The notes below the pieces were generated by a model that had not been told where the DNA came from, ran no database searches, and saw only the letters and a list, made by a program, of their open reading frames with translations. Below are positions 34,545-37,595 of a stretch of DNA of 37,595 nucleotides, piece after piece. Each line of letters starts with the position of its first letter. Position 1 is the first letter of the stretch. Source of the DNA: Paracoccus nototheniae (GTDB taxonomy: Bacteria; Pseudomonadota; Alphaproteobacteria; Rhodobacterales; Rhodobacteraceae). Location: assembly GCF_004335005.1 (NCBI RefSeq), contig NZ_RQRT01000044.1:1-37595 (forward strand), given 5' to 3'. The position numbers were made by a program, and so were the translations under genes.

Positions 34545-35261
34545 ATGCCCGAGGCCCCACCCGATACCCTTCCGGACACCGCCCCCGAACGCCGCCGCGG
34601 ATCGGGCGTCAAGATGGTCTATGAATGCCTGCGCGACGAGATCCTGAACCTGATCCTGCGCCCCGGCAGCCCCATCGACGAGGTGCAGCTGGCCGAACGG
34701 TTCGGCATGTCGCGCACCCCCATCCGCGAGGCGCTGGTCCGGCTGGCGGGCGAGGGGCTGGTCGAGACGCTGCCCAACCGCTCGACGATGGTGTCGAACA
34801 TCGACTTTCTGAACCTGCATAATTTTTTCGATGCGATCACGCTGATGTACCGCATCTCGACCCGGCTGGCGGCGCAGAATCACCAGCCCGCCGATCTGGA
34901 GATCATCCGCGCCCATCAGGCCGATTTCGCCCAAGCCGTCGCCGCGCAGGATGCGCTGGCGATGATCGCCACCAACCGCGACTTTCACGCCGCCATCGCC
35001 GAGGCCGGGCGCAACCCCTATTACACCGCGCTGTTCTTGCGCCTGCTGGACGAAGGGCGGCGGCTGCTGCGGCTGTATTACCAGTCCTTTGATGACCGCC
35101 TGCCGCAGGAATATGCCGATGAACATCAGGCGATCATCGACGCCATCGCGGCCCGCGACGTCGATCTGGGCGACCGGCTGGCGCGCGCCCATGCCGATCA
35201 GATCATGCACCAGATCCAGCAGTTCTTTGCCCGCGATCTGCGGCAGGATGTGCCGCTGTAA
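34545..35261 (+). CDS. GntR-family (FCD) regulator of the hydroxyproline genes
   Basis: A 238-residue regulator with a disordered Pro-rich N-terminus (1-20). The winged helix-turn-helix (LRDEILNLILRPGSPIDEVQLAERFGMSRTPIREALVRLAGEGLVETLPNRSTMVS) is followed by an FCD domain with metal-ligand-like residues (NRDFHAAIAEAGRN, DEHQAIIDAI). Its place between the reductase and the deaminase genes makes it the likely local regulator. AT-rich repeats at 33281 and 35283 are candidate targets. Repressor or activator role cannot be told. Confidence 0.88.
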   Translation: MPEAPPDTLPDTAPERRRGSGVKMVYECLRDEILNLILRPGSPIDEVQLAERFGMSRTPIREALVRLAGEGLVETLPNRSTMVSNIDFLNLHNFFDAITLMYRISTRLAAQNHQPADLEIIRAHQADFAQAVAAQDALAMIATNRDFHAAIAEAGRNPYYTALFLRLLDEGRRLLRLYYQSFDDRLPQEYADEHQAIIDAIAARDVDLGDRLARAHADQIMHQIQQFFARDLRQDVPL

Positions 35262-35282
35262 CGCGCCGTCGGGCCCCTGTCG

Positions 35283-35304
35283 ATTTTATGTCGACAAATA
35301 AAAT
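35283..35304. promoter_or_regulatory. Inverted repeat before the deaminase gene
   Basis: Perfect 7-bp arms ATTTTAT (35283-35289) and ATAAAAT (35298-35304) enclose an 8-base centre that contains most of TGTCGACA (35289-35296), itself a perfect palindrome. The region is strikingly AT-rich for this window and lies 74 bases before the deaminase ATG. It suggests a separate regulated promoter for that gene. Confidence 0.55.
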
Positions 35305-35377
35305 ACAGAAAACTATGATCCTGTGAACGGGTGGCCCCCAGCTGCCTTGCCCCCTTTCCAGATCACAGGAGCTTGCC

Positions 35378-36340
35378 ATGGACATGAAGGTTTTCACCGG
35401 CGTCATCCCGGCGCTGATGACGCCTTGCAAGGCTGACCGCACCCCCGATTTCGACGCGCTGGTCCGCAAGGCCGGTCAGCTGATCGAGGCGGGCATGTCG
35501 GGCGTGGTCTATTGCGGCTCCATGGGCGACTGGCCACTGCTGACCGATGCGCAGCGGATGGAGGGTGTGGGCCGGCTGGTCGCGGCGGGCATTCCGGTCG
35601 TGGTGGGCACCGGCGCGGTCAATTCGGCGCTGGCCGTCGAACACGCCGCCCATGCGCAGCGTGTGGGCGCGGCGGGGCTGATGGTCATTCCGCGCGTGCT
35701 GTCGCGCGGCAGCTCGGCCATTGCGCAGCGCAACCATTTTCAGGCGGTTCTGGCGGCGGCGCCCGATCTGCCTGCGGTCATCTATAACAGCCCCTATTAC
35801 GGCTATGAAACCAAGGCCGATCTGTTCTTTGCCCTGCGCGCGGCCCATCCCAATCTGGTCGGCTTCAAGGAATTCGGCGGGCCGCAGGCGATGACCTATG
35901 CCGCCGAACACATCACCAGCGTCGATGACGGGGTGATCCTGATGGCGGGCGTGGATACGGGCGTGTTCCACGGCTATGTAAAATGCGGCGCGGCGGGCAC
36001 GATCACCGGCATCGGCAATGCCATCCCGCACGAGGTGCTGCATTTCGTGGCCCTTGCCAAAGCCGCCGCCACCGGCGACCCCGAGGCCCGCCAGCGTGCG
36101 CTGGAGATGGCCGAGGCGCTGCAGGTTCTGTCATCCTGGGACGAGGGCACGGATCTGGTGCTGTATTACAAGCATATGATGGTGATGCAGGGCGATGCGG
36201 AATACAGTCTGCATTTCAACGAAACCGACGCCCTGACCCCCAGCCAGCAGGCCTGGGCCGAACGTCAGTTCACCCAGTTCCGCACCTGGTATGCAGCCTG
36301 GAGCCAGCAGCCCGGCATCGTGCAGACCTGCAAACCTTGA
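35378..36340 (+). CDS. DapA-family lyase, probable delta-1-pyrroline-4-hydroxy-2-carboxylate deaminase
   Basis: A 320-residue class I aldolase-fold protein. The Schiff-base lysine is K164 in LVGFKEFGG, and the catalytic Tyr is Y136 in VIYNSPYYGY. MDMKVFTGVIPALMTPCKADRTPDFDALV and VVYCGSMGDWPLLT fit the hydroxyproline-pathway group (HypD/LhpC). That enzyme removes ammonia and water from delta-1-pyrroline-4-hydroxy-2-carboxylate to give alpha-ketoglutarate semialdehyde. CAGGAG is 7 bases before the ATG; an ATG two codons on is possible. The product is the substrate of the dehydrogenase encoded at 12142. Confidence 0.87.
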   Translation: MDMKVFTGVIPALMTPCKADRTPDFDALVRKAGQLIEAGMSGVVYCGSMGDWPLLTDAQRMEGVGRLVAAGIPVVVGTGAVNSALAVEHAAHAQRVGAAGLMVIPRVLSRGSSAIAQRNHFQAVLAAAPDLPAVIYNSPYYGYETKADLFFALRAAHPNLVGFKEFGGPQAMTYAAEHITSVDDGVILMAGVDTGVFHGYVKCGAAGTITGIGNAIPHEVLHFVALAKAAATGDPEARQRALEMAEALQVLSSWDEGTDLVLYYKHMMVMQGDAEYSLHFNETDALTPSQQAWAERQFTQFRTWYAAWSQQPGIVQTCKP

Positions 36341-36364
36341 CCGGATACGCGCGGCTCCGGGGCT

Positions 36365-36399
36365 CCGGGGCGCGGACAGCGATGCGCCCCACGCCCCGG
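36365..36399. terminator. Hairpin between deaminase and DUF3072 genes
   Basis: Arms CCGGGGCG (36365-36372) and CGCCCCGG (36392-36399) can pair. An alternative inner pairing GGGGCGC (36367-36373) / GCGCCCC (36384-36390) uses the same left arm. It sits 24 bases after the deaminase stop and 8 bases before the end of the converging gene. No T-run. Confidence 0.5.
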
Positions 36400-36407
36400 A
36401 CCTGCCG

Positions 36408-36626
36408 TCAGCCGATCTTGGCCTTCAGCGCATCGATGCGCTTGGAAGCCTCGGCCTTGCTCAGCCCATCCTCAAAAGCGTCGGGCTGATCGGCCTGCTC
36501 GCTGAGGGTCTTGAGATACGAGGCCTGCGCGCCGGTCATCGGATCGTCGCCGCTGGTCCAGTCATCGGGATCTTTCTCGGCATTGTCGGTGGGGTGGGCC
36601 TTGGGGTTCTGGTCGTCAACGCTCAT
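36408..36626 (-). CDS. Small DUF3072-type protein
   Basis: A 72-residue, strongly charged soluble protein. After an acidic, probably unfolded start (about 1-28) comes DPMTGAQASYLKTLSEQADQPDAFEDGLSKAEASKRIDALKAK, which matches the short DUF3072 domain: a tryptophan-containing acidic head, the PMT-x-AQ-x-xYL-x-L motif and a final helix with SKAEAS-x-RI. No catalytic residue is visible and the function is unknown. It stands alone between the hydroxyproline genes and the amidase gene. Confidence 0.75.
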   Translation of the reverse strand: MSVDDQNPKAHPTDNAEKDPDDWTSGDDPMTGAQASYLKTLSEQADQPDAFEDGLSKAEASKRIDALKAKIG

Positions 36627-36711
36627 CGGATGTTCGCCTTTCGTGCTGTCTGATCAAACCCCCAAGGCGGGGCCGGGTTCCGTGGGCGATGACGTTTGAT
36701 GTCGTTCGGAT

Positions 36712-36737
36712 GGCGGGTCCGCTTGGGCGGGCCCGCC
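36712..36737 (-). terminator. Hairpin after the amidase gene
   Basis: GGCGGGTCC (36712-36720) pairs with GGGCCCGCC (36729-36737) over nine positions with one G-T pair and an 8-base loop. It begins 9 bases beyond the amidase stop codon. No T-run follows. Confidence 0.45.
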
Positions 36738-36746
36738 GTCGTCGTC

Positions 36747-37595
36747 CTACAGCGCGGGCGTCTGTGCGATCCAGTCGGTCGCGGCCTCGTAATCGCGGCC
36801 CAGGTTCAGGACGGTGGCGTCCTGCCCCCGATGCCCGATCAGCTGCAGCCCCATCGGCGTGCCGCTGACGCCGAACCCGGCGGGAACCGACAGCGCCGGC
36901 AGGCCGGTCAGCGATGCCGGCACCACGACCTCCATCCAGCGGTGATAGCTGTCCATCGCGGTGCCGGCGATCTGATGCGGCCAGTGCCAGTCCGCGTCAA
37001 AGGCGAACAGCTGGGCCGAGGGCAGGGCAAGCACATCGACCGCCATTCCCGCTGTGCAGCGGAACCAGTCGGACCGGATGGCGCTGGCGCGGCGCAGATC
37101 GGATGCGGTGGTGGCAAGGCCACGCTCGATCTCCCACCGCAGATCCGGTTTGACCATGTCGGGGGATTGGCGCAGCAGCGGTCCCAGATTGCCCGCGATG
37201 GTCCAGCTGCGCAGCGTGGTCCAGGCCTCCCACAAAGCAGCGGCGGAAAAGGGCGGGGCAATGGCGGTAACGCTGTGGCCGAGGGCGGTGAAGGTGCCCA
37301 AGGCCGCCTCGTACAGATCCAGCACGCCCGGTTCCATCGCATAGGCGCCGCCCCAATCGCCCAGCCAGCCGATCCGCAGCGGCCCCCCCGGCGCCTTGGG
37401 ACGATAGGGGCCGCTGGAATGGGGGTGGCGGGGATCGTGTTCCGACTGGACCGCCAGCAACAGCTCCAGATCGCGGATCGACCGCGCCATGGGCCCCTCG
37501 GTCGATAATTGCGGCACGAACAGATCGCCCGGACCGCCGCCCGCCACCAGCCCATAGCTGGGGCGAAAGCCGAAGACATTGTTCCATCCCGCCGG
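36747..37595 (-). CDS. Amidase signature family protein (C-terminal part, truncated by the window)
   Basis: The frame is open to the right edge, so the N-terminal part with the catalytic Lys and probably both Ser residues is missing; about 282 residues are seen. The first visible residues, PAGWNNVFGFRPSYGLV, directly follow the family's glycine/serine-rich signature, and GPMARSIRDLELLLAVQ and LPALSVPAGFGVSGTPMGLQLIG are also typical. It hydrolyses an amide or related bond; the substrate is unknown. It has no evident link to the hydroxyproline genes. Confidence 0.88.
   Translation of the reverse strand, partial: PAGWNNVFGFRPSYGLVAGGGPGDLFVPQLSTEGPMARSIRDLELLLAVQSEHDPRHPHSSGPYRPKAPGGPLRIGWLGDWGGAYAMEPGVLDLYEAALGTFTALGHSVTAIAPPFSAAALWEAWTTLRSWTIAGNLGPLLRQSPDMVKPDLRWEIERGLATTASDLRRASAIRSDWFRCTAGMAVDVLALPSAQLFAFDADWHWPHQIAGTAMDSYHRWMEVVVPASLTGLPALSVPAGFGVSGTPMGLQLIGHRGQDATVLNLGRDYEAATDWIAQTPAL

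Noticed and set aside
32390..34612. A 740-codon minus-strand frame joining the binding protein with sequence opposite the reductase gene
   Set aside because: Only the last 269 residues form a protein with a signal peptide and domain; the rest is antisense to the Ldh_2 gene and an AT-rich promoter.
36341..36407. GCTCCGGGG direct repeat near 36354-36370 as a repeat element
   Set aside because: Only two short copies, better explained as part of the terminator hairpin region.
1..37595. tRNA, rRNA, CRISPR, prophage or insertion-sequence features
   Set aside because: No cloverleaf-like, array-like, transposase or phage gene signal was seen on either strand; gene packing is that of ordinary metabolic operons.

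Overview
The window is GC-rich DNA (AT-rich only in a few promoter gaps), tightly packed in short operons with ATGA/GTGA start-stop overlaps. Gene content and protein style (malonate mat/mad operon, mgs/glx module with a GlnT-type synthetase, TRAP transporter, hydroxyproline genes, many FCD-type GntR regulators) fit an alphaproteobacterium of the Rhodobacteraceae, probably close to Paracoccus. The taxonomic call is an inference from protein resemblance; no rRNA gene is present. I see no phage, insertion sequence, CRISPR array, tRNA or rRNA.

Region 1 (1-6945), nitrogen: the C-terminal part of a DAO-family flavoenzyme converges on an ammonium transporter across a strong hairpin. Divergent from the transporter is a four-gene unit: class II glutamine amidotransferase, GXGXG protein, FMN-binding glutamate-synthase domain and a GlnT-type glutamine synthetase. 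This is the mgsABC-gmaS (also glxBCD-glnT) module of the N-methylglutamate pathway. A degenerate 14-bp tandem repeat fills most of the gap before the last gene.

Region 2 (7033-11973), malonate: madM, madL, matB and matA form a minus-strand operon for uptake, activation and decarboxylation of malonate to acetyl-CoA. matR is divergent, with a GTTGT-N5-ACAAC operator candidate between them.

Region 3 (12133-25298), sugar acids: alpha-ketoglutarate semialdehyde dehydrogenase and a fucose-mutarotase homologue; a translationally coupled minus-strand trio (DenD-like SDR, 3-hydroxyisobutyrate-dehydrogenase-like reductase, IlvD/Edd-type sugar-acid dehydratase); and a plus-strand operon (FAD-linked 2-hydroxyacid dehydrogenase, FadR-type regulator, FAH-family enzyme, three TRAP subunits, DMT permease). 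A TTGTC-T-GAC(A/G)A operator candidate occurs both in the divergent promoter and before the FAH gene. The likely theme is non-phosphorylative breakdown of an imported aldonate to alpha-ketoglutarate, or to pyruvate plus glycolate; the substrate is not known.

Region 4 (25334-36340), hydroxyproline: an eight-gene minus-strand operon (ABC amino-acid importer, D-hydroxyproline dehydrogenase, 4-hydroxyproline epimerase, AcnX-type cis-3-hydroxyproline dehydratase, trans-3-hydroxyproline dehydratase) faces a plus-strand unit (pyrroline-2-carboxylate reductase, GntR regulator, pyrroline-4-hydroxy-2-carboxylate deaminase). Three hydroxyproline isomers are covered. The trans-4 branch ends at alpha-ketoglutarate semialdehyde, the same intermediate predicted for region 3, and the only dehydrogenase for it in the window is in region 3.

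Region 5 (36408-37595): a small DUF3072 protein and a truncated amidase.
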